A stretch of 64,000 nucleotides of DNA from Xenophilus sp. Marseille-Q4582 (GCF_916700565.1 NZ_CAKAKO010000003.1:806001-870000); one strand, 5' to 3'; positions 26,191-35,150 are shown, numbered from the stretch's first letter. The notes: a model not told the origin generated them from the letters alone. Numbers and translations: made by a program.

Positions 26191-27066
26191 ATGCCCTTGA
26201 CCCTGCCCCACGGTTTCGAGAGCCTGCAGGCGATCGATGAAGCCTACAACCCGCGACTGCGCGCCGCGGATCTCGAGGCCGCCTTGCGTCACCAGGCCCA
26301 GCGCAGCGAGCAGGCGCGCCGCGAACTGCCCTACCGTGCCAAGGTGCCCTACGGGCCGACATTGGCCGAGACGCTGGACATCGTGCCGGCCCGCCGCGCC
26401 GATGCGCCGGTGTTCTTCTTCATTCACAGCGGCTACTGGCGTGCCAACGCCGCACGCGACTTCACCCAGGTGGCCTTCGGGCCGCATGCGATGGATTTCA
26501 CCACGGTGCTGGTGGACTATGCGCTGTGCCCGGCCGTCACGCTGGACGAGATCGTGCGGCAGGTGCGCGCGGCGGCGGCCTGGGTGCTGCGCCATATCGG
26601 CGAGCATGGCGGCGACCCGGGCCGGGTCGTGATCGGCGGCCATTCGGCCGGTGGGCATCTGGGCGCGATGCTGCTCAACACGCCCTGGCGGGCCCAGTAC
26701 GGCCTGCCGGACAACCCCTTCGCGGGCGCCGTGCTCGTGAGCGGCCTCTATGACATCGCGCCGTTGCGCTACAGCTACCTGCAGCCTGCCGTGCAGCTCG
26801 ACGCGGGCATCGTGCAGCGCAACAGCCCCGTGCACGCGGTGCGCCGGTGCGGCACGCCGCTTCTGCTGAGCTGGGGCGGCCTGGAGCAGCCGGCCTTCGA
26901 GGAGCAGTCCACTCGCATGCTCGGTGCCTGGCAGGCGGCGGGCAACACGGGCGAAGCGCTGCCGCAACCGCAGGCCGACCATTTCACCGCCATCCACGGC
27001 TTCGAGGATGCGGCCAGCCCGCTGTGCGCCGCGATGCAGCGCATGGTGCAGGCGCCCGGCCGCTGA
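26191..27066 (+). CDS. alpha/beta hydrolase (kynurenine formamidase/esterase-like)
   Basis: This 291-residue protein has the His-x-Gly-x-Trp oxyanion motif as His-Ser-Gly-Tyr-Trp (79-83) and the nucleophile elbow Gly-Gly-His-Ser-Ala-Gly-Gly with Ser152. A C-terminal histidine lies in Gln-Ala-Asp-His-Phe-Thr. This is the signature of arylformamidase-like esterases that hydrolyse small esters or N-formylkynurenine. No kynureninase or tryptophan dioxygenase is adjacent, so the substrate is open. A hairpin follows the stop at 27125-27147. Confidence 0.87.
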   Translation: MPLTLPHGFESLQAIDEAYNPRLRAADLEAALRHQAQRSEQARRELPYRAKVPYGPTLAETLDIVPARRADAPVFFFIHSGYWRANAARDFTQVAFGPHAMDFTTVLVDYALCPAVTLDEIVRQVRAAAAWVLRHIGEHGGDPGRVVIGGHSAGGHLGAMLLNTPWRAQYGLPDNPFAGAVLVSGLYDIAPLRYSYLQPAVQLDAGIVQRNSPVHAVRRCGTPLLLSWGGLEQPAFEEQSTRMLGAWQAAGNTGEALPQPQADHFTAIHGFEDAASPLCAAMQRMVQAPGR

Positions 27067-27124
27067 CGACGCGCGGCCACTGCGGCCCGCTCAGCCGCGG
27101 CGGCAGCGGCACAGCAGCAACGAC

Positions 27125-27147
27125 AACGGCGCCCGAGAGGCGCCGTT
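27125..27147 (+). terminator. GC hairpin, weak terminator candidate
   Basis: A perfect 9-bp stem (aacggcgcc/ggcgccgtt) with a five-base loop lies between the convergent hydrolase and DJ-1 genes. No T-tract follows on either strand, so intrinsic termination would be poor. It may instead mark a 3' end processed from a rho-dependent stop. Confidence 0.35.
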
Positions 27148-27191
27148 CAAAGCGATGCACCGACCACGCGCATGCGCGCGCGCCGTGCCGG

Positions 27192-27785
27192 TCAGCGGTG
27201 GTGGATCTCCGTGCCCAGCACCTTCAGGCACTCGCGGATGAAAGCCGCCAGCGCGGTCCATCCCTTGGCCGAGACCATCGTGCCGTCCACGTAGGCTTCC
27301 GTCGGCGACAGGTCGACGTAAGTGCCGCCCGCCAGCTGCACTTCGGGCTCGCAGGCGCCGAGCGCGGCCACCTTCTTGCCACGCACGACGCCGTCGACGG
27401 CGATCAGGATCTGCACGCCATGGCAGATCGTGAAGATCGGCTTCTTGTGCTCATGGAAGTGCCGCACCATGGCCTGCACGCGCTTGTCGGTTCGGATGTA
27501 CTCCGGCCCGCGTCCGCCGGCCGCATAGACGGCGTGGTACTGGTCGAGCTGCTCCTGCGCTTCCGAGAAGGTCTTGTTGATGTCCGCGTAGTGGCCCAGC
27601 TTCTCGGTGTAGGTCTGGTCGCCCTCGAAGTCGTGCAGAGAGGTCTTGATGCGGTCGCCGGCCTTCTTGTCGGGGCAGACCACGTGCACGGTGTGGCCCA
27701 CGGCTTCCATCGCCTGCTGGAACACGAAGATCTCGTATTCCTCGGTGAACTCGCCCGTGAGCATCAGGATTTTCTTGCCTGGCAT
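27192..27785 (-). CDS. DJ-1/PfpI family protein
   Basis: This 197-residue protein has the nucleophile elbow Ile-Cys-His-Gly-Val-Gln with Cys121, an early conserved acidic residue in Thr-Gly-Glu-Phe-Thr-Glu-Glu-Tyr-Glu, and Ala-Gly-Gly-Arg-Gly-Pro-Glu-Tyr. The superfamily includes glyoxalase III, protein/nucleotide deglycases and Cys proteases of the PfpI type. The sequence suggests a Cys-dependent enzyme acting on reactive carbonyls. An aaggaa ribosome-binding site precedes the ATG. It is the last gene of the left arm of the GntR divergon, 84 bp after the sugar-binding protein, so it may detoxify an aldehyde from the imported substrate; this is inference. Confidence 0.88.
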   Translation of the reverse strand: MPGKKILMLTGEFTEEYEIFVFQQAMEAVGHTVHVVCPDKKAGDRIKTSLHDFEGDQTYTEKLGHYADINKTFSEAQEQLDQYHAVYAAGGRGPEYIRTDKRVQAMVRHFHEHKKPIFTICHGVQILIAVDGVVRGKKVAALGACEPEVQLAGGTYVDLSPTEAYVDGTMVSAKGWTALAAFIRECLKVLGTEIHHR

Positions 27786-27869
27786 GTGTGAGGTTCCTTG
27801 GGTTGGGTGTCGAAGAAAGGCAAGGGATGCCGCGGCGGGCGTCGGGGTGCCCGCCGCGGCGGACGAAAC

Positions 27870-28817
27870 TCAGAACGGCGAATCCGGAAAGTAGTATTCC
27901 TTGGCGTTCTGCCTGGTGATCAGCGGCGCGTCCAGCTTGACGGCGCCGCGCACCGGCACCTGCGCAGTGAGGTTGGCCACGGTCATGTAGATGGCCGTCT
28001 TGATCATCGAGGGCGGGTACGGCGTCTCCACCGGCGTCACCGGGTCGCCGTCCATCACCTTCTTGACGATCTCCTTCATGCCGTTGCCGCCGAGGGCGTA
28101 CTTGATCTCCTTGCGGCCCGATTGCTTGATCGCTTCCAGCACACCCAGCAGCATGTCGTCGTCGTTGGCCCACACGGCGTCGATCTTGGGGTATTTGGCC
28201 AGGTAGTCCTGCATCAGCTTGAAGGCCTGGTCGCTGTTCCAGTTCGCGTACTGGATGTCGAGCACTTTCATCTCGGTGCCCTTGAGCGCGTCCTGGAAGC
28301 CCTTGATGCGCTCGTCGTCGATCACGGTCGGAATGCCGCGCAGCACGACGAGGTTGCCCTTGCCGCCCATCTTGTCGACCAGGAACTTGGCGGTGTTGCG
28401 GCCCACGGCGATGTTGTCGCCGGCCACGTACAGGTCCTGCACGCCCGGGTCCGTGAGGCCGCGGTCGACCACGGTGACGAAGGCGCCCTTGCCCTTGACC
28501 GACCTGACCGGACCCGTGAGCTCCTCGGAGCTGAAGGGCAGGATCACGAGCGCCGCCAGGCTGCGGCTGGCCGACAGATCTTCGAGCGCGCTCACCTGCG
28601 CCGATGCCGAAGGCGAGGTCTTCACGACCACCTCGACGCCGGGGAAGGCCTTGTTGACCTCCTTCGCCGCCGCCTGGGCGTGGTAGACCACCCCGGCCGT
28701 CCAGCCATGCGTGGCGGCCGGGATCGACACGGCCACCACCTTCTTCTGCGCCTGTGCAGCGCCCGCCGCCACCAGGGCACACAAGGCCACGGCCGAGAGC
28801 CATTTGGATTTCAACAC
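27870..28817 (-). CDS. ribose-type ABC importer, periplasmic substrate-binding protein
   Basis: This 315-residue protein has a classic Sec signal (Lys-Ser-Lys, hydrophobic core, cleavage after Ala-Gln-Ala at about residue 22). The mature part is a Peripla_BP_4 fold like RbsB, with Val-Ala-Val-Ser-Ile-Pro-Ala-Ala-Thr-His-Gly-Trp near its N terminus and Trp-Ala-Asn-Asp-Asp-Asp near the hinge. Such proteins deliver pentoses, hexoses, polyols or autoinducer-2-like compounds. The start is GTG at 28817 with aaggag seven bases upstream. It is encoded downstream of its permease and ATPase in the GntR-controlled left arm. Confidence 0.92.
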   Translation of the reverse strand: MLKSKWLSAVALCALVAAGAAQAQKKVVAVSIPAATHGWTAGVVYHAQAAAKEVNKAFPGVEVVVKTSPSASAQVSALEDLSASRSLAALVILPFSSEELTGPVRSVKGKGAFVTVVDRGLTDPGVQDLYVAGDNIAVGRNTAKFLVDKMGGKGNLVVLRGIPTVIDDERIKGFQDALKGTEMKVLDIQYANWNSDQAFKLMQDYLAKYPKIDAVWANDDDMLLGVLEAIKQSGRKEIKYALGGNGMKEIVKKVMDGDPVTPVETPYPPSMIKTAIYMTVANLTAQVPVRGAVKLDAPLITRQNAKEYYFPDSPF

Positions 28818-28890
28818 TGTCGTCTCCTTCGTTGTCGATGAATTGGATGGACCCGCCTCGCTCCTGCACCCGCGGGGTCCGGGAGGCGGG

Positions 28891-29886
28891 TTACTTCTTC
28901 GAGAACCGCTGGATCAGCATCGCGACGATGATGATGGCGCCCTGCACCGCGCCCACCAGGTACTCGGACACCAGGTCCGACAGCACCATCAGATTGGCGA
29001 TGAGCTCGAGCACGACGGCGCCGGCCACGGTGCCCCAGATGCGGCCCTTGCCGCCGCGCAGCACGGTGCCGCCGATGACCACGGCGGTGATGACCTGCAG
29101 CTCCCACAGCAGGCCGGTGGTGGGCGTGGCGGCGCCCAGGCGCGGCACGTAGCACATGGCGGCAATGGCGACACAGGCCCCCTGCACCACGTAGGCGATG
29201 GTGCGCGTCTTCACGATGGAGATGCCGGAGTAGCGCGCCACCTCCTCGTTGGCCCCGACGGCCGCGCAACGCCGCCCGTACTTCATGCGGTAGAGGATGA
29301 AGGCGCCCAGCGCGGCCACCACCAGCGACACGACGATGGGCACGGGCACCCCCGCCACGGTGCCGAAGTAGACCGGCCGGTAGGCCTCGCGCAGCGAACG
29401 GTCGATCGGGATCGTGCCGCCGTCGGCCATGTAGGTGATGAGCGCGCGGAAGATGCCCATCGTCCCGAGCGTCGCGATGAAGGCCTCGATCCTGCCCACG
29501 GTGACGATCAGCCCGTTGACGAGGCCGCACAGCAGGCCCACGGCGAGCGCCACGGCCATCCCCGCAGGAATGGCCCAGTTGCCGTAGGCCGGCGCCATGC
29601 CGTTCATGAACAGGATCATCACGCCGGTGATGAACGCGGCCATGGACCCGACCGACAGATCGAGGCCGCCCGAGGAGATGACGAAGGTCGCGCCGACCGC
29701 GATGATCGCGATGAAGGCGCTGCGCGCGACGACGTTGCTCAGGTTGGTCGCCGAGAGGAAGTCGGGATTGATCAGGTAGCCGATCACGAGCAGCGCCGCC
29801 AGGGCGATGAAGGGCCCGGCGTCGGCCAGCGGAAGACTGAAGCCGCGCTCGCGCGGCATCGGGGCGGCCTGGGTGATGGCGGTCAT
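28891..29886 (-). CDS. ribose-type ABC importer permease (RbsC-like)
   Basis: This 331-residue inner-membrane protein has about ten helices of the BPD_transp_2 family. Clear hallmarks are Ser-Gly-Gly-Leu-Asp-Leu-Ser-Val-Gly-Ser-Met-Ala-Ala (near residue 70) and Gly-Gly-Thr-Val-Leu-Arg-Gly-Gly-Lys-Gly-Arg-Ile-Trp-Gly-Thr near 280. It likely forms a homodimeric channel for a sugar or polyol. Its ATG overlaps the stop of the ATPase gene as ATGA, so translation of the permease is normally coupled to the ATPase reading frame. That matters because the ATPase gene upstream is frameshifted. Confidence 0.92.
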   Translation of the reverse strand: MTAITQAAPMPRERGFSLPLADAGPFIALAALLVIGYLINPDFLSATNLSNVVARSAFIAIIAVGATFVISSGGLDLSVGSMAAFITGVMILFMNGMAPAYGNWAIPAGMAVALAVGLLCGLVNGLIVTVGRIEAFIATLGTMGIFRALITYMADGGTIPIDRSLREAYRPVYFGTVAGVPVPIVVSLVVAALGAFILYRMKYGRRCAAVGANEEVARYSGISIVKTRTIAYVVQGACVAIAAMCYVPRLGAATPTTGLLWELQVITAVVIGGTVLRGGKGRIWGTVAGAVVLELIANLMVLSDLVSEYLVGAVQGAIIIVAMLIQRFSKK

Positions 29887-31416
29887 GCAACGGTCTCCTC
29901 AAGGGTCGGGGCACCGCTGGTGGCCAGCAGCGCGATGTTCTTCTCGGTCATGTCTTGGCCGGCCAGTTCGCCCTGGATGCGGCCCTGCCGCATGACCAGG
30001 ATGCGGTCGCACAGGCCGATCAGCTCCTGCATCTCCGACGAGATGACGATGCACGCCTTGCCCTCGCCGACCAGCTGCTGGATGAAGGCGTAGATCTGCG
30101 CCTTGTTGGCGATGTCGATGCCGCGGGTGGGCTCGTCGATGACGACCACCGACGGATTCGTGAGCATCACCTTGGCCAGCAGCAGCTTCTGCTGGTTGCC
30201 GCCCGAGAGCTGGCCCGCATGCGCGCGCGGGCTCTTGAGCCGGATGTCGTAGTCGCGCACCGCTTCCTGCAAGGCCGCGCGCTCGCGGCGCCGGCTGAGC
30301 CAAACGCCCGGATGGAAGCGCCCGAGCGCCGACAGCGTGAGGTTGGGCGCCAGCGTTTCATGCAGCAGCAGGCCCTTGCCCTTGCGGTCCTCGGTGCGGT
30401 AGCCGATGCCCGCTTCCATGGCCGCGCGCGGTGATCGCAGGGTCAGCGGCCCGCCGCGCAGTTCGACCTCGGCCGTCGCCGGGCGCAGGCCCACCAGCCC
30501 TTCGAAAAGCTCGGTGCGGCCGGCGCCGATCATGCCGGCGAAGCCCAGGATCTCGCCCTCGTGCAGGGTGAAGGACACGTCGCGCACATGGCCCGGCACC
30601 GAGGCGTGGCGCACGCGCAGCAGCGGCTCGCGGCCCGGCGTGGCGGTCTTGGCCGGGTACAGCGCGGAAAGCTCGCGGCCCACCATGAGGTGCGCCATGT
30701 CCATCTGGCTGAGCGTGCGGCCCGGGTGCGTGCCGACCCTGCGGCCATCGCGCAGCACCGTCACCTTGTCGGCCAGCCGCTGCACCTCGTCCAGCCGGTG
30801 ACTGATGTACAGCACCGCGATGCCCTTGGCCTTGAGCCCGAGGATGATGGCCAGCAGCCGCTCCACCTCGTCGCCGGTGAGCACGGCGGTGGGCTCGTCG
30901 AAGATCACGACGCGGTGCTCGTCCAGCAGCGCGCGCGATCTGCACCAGTTGGCGGTCGGCCAGCGACACGTCGCGCACGAGGGCATCGGGGGAAATGTGG
31001 CAGCCCAGCGCCGCGAGCTTTTCGGCCGCCACCCGGCGCATGAGCCGGTCGTCCACCACGCCCCGGCGCACGGGTTCGCGCCCCAGGAAGAGGTTGTCGG
31101 CCACCGTCAGGCCGTCGGCCAGCAGGATCTCCTGGTGGACCAGCACGATGCCGGCGTCCTGGGCCTGGTGCGGCGTGTCGAACCAGACCGGCGCGCCGTC
31201 GAGCCACAGGTCGCCGGCGCTGGGCGTCACATAGCCCGAGAGCAGGCGCATGAGGGTCGACTTGCCGGCGCCGTTCTCACCGATGATGGCGTGGATCTCG
31301 CCGGCAAAGACGTCCAGCGTCACGTCCGACAACACGGTGACGGGGCCGTACTGCTTGGCCAGCTTCTCTGCGCGCAGCAGGGGGCGCGCCTGCCCGGGCT
31401 CGGTCGGTGCGGGCAT
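29883..31416 (-). pseudogene. ribose-type ABC importer ATPase (RbsA-like), frameshifted
   Basis: The gene spans two frames. The first (start 31416) gives Walker A Gly-Glu-Asn-Gly-Ala-Gly-Lys-Ser and runs to Ala-Asp-Arg-Gln-Leu-Val-Gln-Ile-Ala-Arg-Ala. The second resumes with Leu-Leu-Asp-Glu-His-Arg-Val-Val-Ile-Phe-Asp-Glu-Pro-Thr-Ala and continues through the second ATPase domain (Leu-Ser-Gly-Gly-Asn-Gln-Gln-Lys) to the stop at 29883. The shift falls in a GC dinucleotide run at 30929-30937, where two bases are missing relative to the expected Ala-Arg-Ala-Leu-Leu codons. Joined, the protein would be about 511 residues, normal for RbsA-type tandem ATPases. The first ATPase domain is cut between signature and Walker B. 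A sequencing error in the repeat is the main alternative. Confidence 0.85.
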
Positions 31417-31424
31417 GGTGGACT

Positions 31425-32117
31425 TCAGTCGAATGCGGGCAGCAGGCGGTCGCGCGAGCGCTTGATGTGCACGCGCATCGCGGCCGCGGCAGCCTCGGCA
31501 TCTCCGGCGGCGAAGGCGTCCAGCAGCGCCTGGTGCTCGTCCAGCGCCTCTTCGGTCACCCGGCGGTGGTACATCAGGCGGAAGATGTGGAAGTGGCTGT
31601 GCTGGAACGCCAGCGCCTCCTGCACCAGTTCGTTGCCGGCGAACTTCATGATGCTGTCGTGGAACACGCCGTCCTGCCGCGCGAAGGCCGAGTAGCGCAG
31701 GCGCTCGTCGTCCCCCTCGCCGCGGGCCATCACGCCGGCCGTCTCGTGCAGCAGCGCAAGCCGCTCGGCATTCATGGCAAGCGCCGCTTTCGCCGCCGCG
31801 GGCGGCTCGAGCAGCAGGCGCAGCTCGTACAGCTCGTCGAAACGGCGTCGCGTGATCTGCGGCGCCGCCCGGAAACCGACCAGGTGCTGCTTCACGACCA
31901 GCCCTTCGCCTTCCAGCCGGCCCAGGGCCTCGCGGATCGGCGTGTGCGAGACGTTGAGCTCCTTGACCAGCGCGTCCACCGTGATGCGCTCGCCGGGTGC
32001 GATCTTCAGCGCCATCAGCTGGTTGAAGATGGCGTCGTACACGTCCTCGGCCAGGCTGCCGGCGCGAGGGATGACGCCGGTGCCCGGGACGGAAGGGGTG
32101 GCGTGGACGGTTTGCAT
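31425..32117 (-). CDS. GntR family regulator, FadR/FCD subgroup
   Basis: This protein of about 230 residues has an N-terminal winged helix (Val-Asp-Ala-Leu-Val-Lys-Glu-Leu-Asn-Val-Ser-His-Thr-Pro-Ile-Arg-Glu-Ala-Leu) and a C-terminal FCD helical ligand domain with metal-type histidines (Phe-His-Asp-Ser-Ile-Met and a later His-Ile-Lys). The ATG at 32117 has aggag about 12 bases upstream; an in-frame ATG at 32180 is possible but would overlap the promoter. The stop is 8 bp from the ATPase start, so it heads the left arm. It probably represses both arms from the palindromes at 32190-32214. FCD proteins often bind organic acids or sugar acids. Confidence 0.9.
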   Translation of the reverse strand: MQTVHATPSVPGTGVIPRAGSLAEDVYDAIFNQLMALKIAPGERITVDALVKELNVSHTPIREALGRLEGEGLVVKQHLVGFRAAPQITRRRFDELYELRLLLEPPAAAKAALAMNAERLALLHETAGVMARGEGDDERLRYSAFARQDGVFHDSIMKFAGNELVQEALAFQHSHFHIFRLMYHRRVTEEALDEHQALLDAFAAGDAEAAAAAMRVHIKRSRDRLLPAFD

Positions 32118-32189
32118 GGGCTGGGAGATCTCCTGCGGGCTGTCGCCGGATCCTGCGCGAAGCAGGACAAGCGCTGGCATGTCAGATAC

Positions 32190-32214
32190 TATATCCTATA
32201 GGATCCGATATAGA
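32190..32214. promoter_or_regulatory. candidate GntR operator with two nested palindromes
   Basis: Within this AT-rich patch, ctatatc (32190-32196) is mirrored by gatatag (32208-32214), and atcctataggat (32194-32205) is itself a perfect 12-bp palindrome whose centre is offset by 2.5 bases. It lies between the divergent gntR and alcohol dehydrogenase genes. Position and symmetry make it the likely binding site of the GntR protein. Confidence 0.6.
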
Positions 32215-32313
32215 CACAAATTTTGTGTCCGGCGTGCGTGTTGAGCGATGCGCCTGGAATCCACCCGGCTGCATCCACGGCTCTCTCCCCACCCCACTCA
32301 AGGACCTCTTCAA

Positions 32314-33537
32314 GTGACCCTCTTCGCCGCATTGAGACTGCCCCGCGAAATCCTGTTTGGCGCCGGGCAGCGCCAGGCCCTGCCCGTTGTCGCGCGCAAG
32401 TTGGGGCAGCGCGCGCTCATCTGCACCGATGCGCGGCTGGCCGCCACCGAGGTGTTCGCTGAAATCCTCGCCGGGCTGCGTGCCGCCGGGATCGAGGTGC
32501 GCGTGGACGACGGCGTGCAGCCCGATCTGCCGCGGGAAAGCGCCGCCCGCAGCGCCGGGGCTGCGCGCGACTTCGCGCCCGATCTCGTGATCGGCATCGG
32601 CGGCGGCAGCTGCCTGGACATGGCGAAGTGCGTGTCGCTGCTGCTGACGCACGGGGGCGCCTTGCAGGACTACTACGGCGAGTTCAAGGTGCCGGGCCCG
32701 GTGCTGCCCATCATTGCCGTGCCGACCACGGCCGGCACCGGCTCGGAGGTCACGCCCGTGGCCGTGGTTGGGGACCCGGAACGCACGCTCAAGATCGGGA
32801 TCTCCAGCCCCTACCTGATTCCGGCCATGGCGCTTTGCGATCCCGAACTGACCTGGAGCTGCCCGCGCGGACTCACGGCCATTGCCGGCGCCGACGCCCT
32901 GACGCATGCGATCGAGGCCTTCACCGCCGCGCGCAAGGCGCCCGACGCGTCCCTGGCGCAGGAGAACGTCTTCATCGGCAAGAGCGCCCTGACCGATCAG
33001 TTCGCGCTCTATGCCATCCGCCTGCTGGGCCGCAGCCTGGAAAGAGCGGTGACCGACGGCACGGACAGCGAGGCACGCGCCGACGTGATGATGGGCGCGC
33101 TCGCTGCGGGCTGCGCGTTCGGCACGGCGGGCACCGCGGCCGCGCATGCGGTGCAGTACCCCGCGGGCGCGCTCACGGACACGGCGCACGGCATGGGCGT
33201 GGCGGCGATGCTGCCCTACGTGATGAGCTACAACCGGCCGGCGGCAGCCCCGGCCTTCGCCGAGGTCGGCGCGGCACTGGGCCTGCCGGCCACGGGCAGC
33301 ACCGATGCACAGGCCGATGCCGCCATCCGCGAAGTCGCGCGCCTTTTCGCGGCCATCGGCATCGCGCCGACGCTGGCGGCCCTGGGGCTGGCCCCGGACC
33401 AATTGGAATGGACCGCCGAGCAGGCGATCGGCATCCAGCGCCTCATCAAGAACAACCCCCGTCCCATCGACCCGGCCGGCATGCGCCGGCTCGTCCAGGC
33501 AGCCTACGACGGCGACCTGGCCGCCGCCGCCCTCTGA
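32314..33537 (+). CDS. iron-containing alcohol dehydrogenase
   Basis: This 407-residue protein has an NAD(P)-binding loop Gly-Ile-Gly-Gly-Gly-Ser (94-99) and a metal site read as Asp194 and His198 in Ala-Asp-Ala-Leu-Thr-His-Ala-Ile-Glu, plus His278 and His292 in His-Ala-Val and Ala-His-Gly. These are the four ligands of type III (Fe) alcohol dehydrogenases, which interconvert alcohols or hydroxyacids and aldehydes. The GTG at 32314 is taken as start because aagga lies about ten bases upstream; an ATG at 32248 would add 22 unconserved residues. The aldehyde dehydrogenase follows 26 bp later. The pair would oxidise an alcohol to an acid, for example 4-hydroxybutyrate to succinate, but the substrate is not proven. 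Confidence 0.9.
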   Translation: MTLFAALRLPREILFGAGQRQALPVVARKLGQRALICTDARLAATEVFAEILAGLRAAGIEVRVDDGVQPDLPRESAARSAGAARDFAPDLVIGIGGGSCLDMAKCVSLLLTHGGALQDYYGEFKVPGPVLPIIAVPTTAGTGSEVTPVAVVGDPERTLKIGISSPYLIPAMALCDPELTWSCPRGLTAIAGADALTHAIEAFTAARKAPDASLAQENVFIGKSALTDQFALYAIRLLGRSLERAVTDGTDSEARADVMMGALAAGCAFGTAGTAAAHAVQYPAGALTDTAHGMGVAAMLPYVMSYNRPAAAPAFAEVGAALGLPATGSTDAQADAAIREVARLFAAIGIAPTLAALGLAPDQLEWTAEQAIGIQRLIKNNPRPIDPAGMRRLVQAAYDGDLAAAAL

Positions 33538-33563
33538 ACCCCTCGCTCATCCAGGACTTCTCC

Positions 33564-35051
33564 ATGAACGCACCGCAAGCCTCCCTGCCGACCGAAGCCG
33601 CCTCCCTCGACATCGGCGCCCTGCCTCAAGGCCTGTACATCGACGGCGAGTGGCGCGCCGCCCACGGCGGCCGCGAGATCGAGGTCATCGACCCGGCGAC
33701 CGAAGCCGTGATCGCACGCGTCCCGGACGCCACCCTCGAAGACGCGCGCGCGGCGGTCGAGGCCGCCGCGCGCGCGGCATCCGGATGGCGCGAGACGCCG
33801 CCACGGCAGCGCTCGGAAGTGCTGCGCCGCTGCTTCACCTTGATGACCGAGCGCGCGGACGCACTGGCCATCCTCATCTCGCTGGAAAACGGCAAGGCCC
33901 TGCGTGACGCGCGGGCCGAAGTGGCCTATGCCGCCGAGTTCTTCCGCTGGAACGCCGAAGAGGCCGTGCGCATCACCGGGGAGTTCGGTACCGCGCCCTC
34001 CGGCACCAACCGCATCATCGTGGACTACGCGCCGATCGGCATCTGCGTGCTGATCACGCCCTGGAACTTCCCGGCCGCCATGGCCACGCGCAAGATCGCC
34101 CCGGCCCTGGCGGCCGGTTGCACGGTGATCCTGAAGCCCGCCAGCGAGACGCCGCTGACGGCCTATGCGCTCGCCGCCCTCTACGAAGAGGCGGGCGTGC
34201 CGCCCGGCGTGGTGAATGTGCTGACCACCTCGGACCCGGGCCCCCTCACCGCCGCGATGCTGGCGGACCCGCGCGTGCGCAAGCTGTCGTTCACGGGCTC
34301 CACGGGCGTCGGCCGCACGCTGCTCGCCGAGGCGGCCAAACATGTGATCTCGTGCTCGATGGAACTGGGCGGCAATGCGCCCTTCATCGTCTTCGACGAC
34401 GCCGACCTGGAAGCGGCGCTCGACGGCGCCATGGTGGCCAAGATGCGCAACGCCGGCGAGGCCTGCACGGCCGCCAACCGCCTGTACGTGCAGGCCGGCA
34501 TCCACGATGCCTTCGCCGCGGGGCTCGCGCGCCGCATGGCCGCGCTGCGCGTGGGCCCCGGCGTGGAAGCCGCCACGGAATGTGGACCGATGATCACCCG
34601 CAAGGCCGTGCACAAGATCGACCGCCTGGTGCGCGACGCGATGGCGCGCGGCGCACGCGTGCTCGGCGGCGGCCGTGCGCCGGACGGCACCGGCTACTTC
34701 TACCCGCCGACGGTGCTGGCCGACGTGCCCCTGGACGCCGACATGGCGCACGAGGAGATCTTCGGCCCCGTCGCGCCGATCACGCGCTTCCACGCCGAGG
34801 ATGAAGCCATCGAGCGCGCGAACGACACCGAGTACGGTCTGGCCGCGTACGTCTACACGCGCGACGTGGCCCGGGGCATGCGCGTCGCGGCGCGGCTCGA
34901 ATCGGGCATGGTGGCGCTCAACCGCGGCCTGGTGTCCGACCCGGCGGCGCCCTTCGGCGGCGTCAAGCAGAGCGGACTGGGGCGCGAAGGCGGCCAACAC
35001 CATGGCATCGCCGAGTTCATGGAGGCCAAGTACATCGCGACCACTTTCTGA
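33564..35051 (+). CDS. gabD: NAD(P)-dependent aldehyde dehydrogenase, succinate-semialdehyde type
   Basis: This 495-residue enzyme has a full aldehyde dehydrogenase layout: Pro-Trp-Asn-Phe-Pro (166-170), Phe-Thr-Gly-Ser-Thr-Gly-Val-Gly (243-250), the general base Glu267 in Met-Glu-Leu-Gly-Gly-Asn and the nucleophile Cys301 in Gly-Glu-Ala-Cys-Thr-Ala-Ala-Asn-Arg. The Cys-Thr-Ala-Ala-Asn context and overall pattern match GabD-like succinate-semialdehyde dehydrogenases; a glutarate-semialdehyde or other omega-aldehyde acid substrate is also possible. It is the second gene of the right arm and ends before a strong terminator. Confidence 0.9.
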   Translation: MNAPQASLPTEAASLDIGALPQGLYIDGEWRAAHGGREIEVIDPATEAVIARVPDATLEDARAAVEAAARAASGWRETPPRQRSEVLRRCFTLMTERADALAILISLENGKALRDARAEVAYAAEFFRWNAEEAVRITGEFGTAPSGTNRIIVDYAPIGICVLITPWNFPAAMATRKIAPALAAGCTVILKPASETPLTAYALAALYEEAGVPPGVVNVLTTSDPGPLTAAMLADPRVRKLSFTGSTGVGRTLLAEAAKHVISCSMELGGNAPFIVFDDADLEAALDGAMVAKMRNAGEACTAANRLYVQAGIHDAFAAGLARRMAALRVGPGVEAATECGPMITRKAVHKIDRLVRDAMARGARVLGGGRAPDGTGYFYPPTVLADVPLDADMAHEEIFGPVAPITRFHAEDEAIERANDTEYGLAAYVYTRDVARGMRVAARLESGMVALNRGLVSDPAAPFGGVKQSGLGREGGQHHGIAEFMEAKYIATTF

Positions 35052-35090
35052 ACCCGGCGCCCGGCCTTCGGGTCTACCTGGTCCGGGACG

Positions 35091-35119
35091 AAAAAAGCCG
35101 CTCCGGGGAGCGGCTTTTT
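35091..35119. terminator. bidirectional rho-independent terminator
   Basis: The stem gccgctc/gagcggc (35097-35103 with 35108-35114) has a four-base loop. It is followed by five T on the plus strand and preceded by six A, which become U on the other strand. It can therefore stop transcripts of the aldehyde dehydrogenase gene from the left and of the purA-phosphoribosyltransferase genes from the right. Confidence 0.85.
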
Positions 35120-35150
35120 CATGCCTGCCAGGCGCAGGCAGGTCCGCAGG

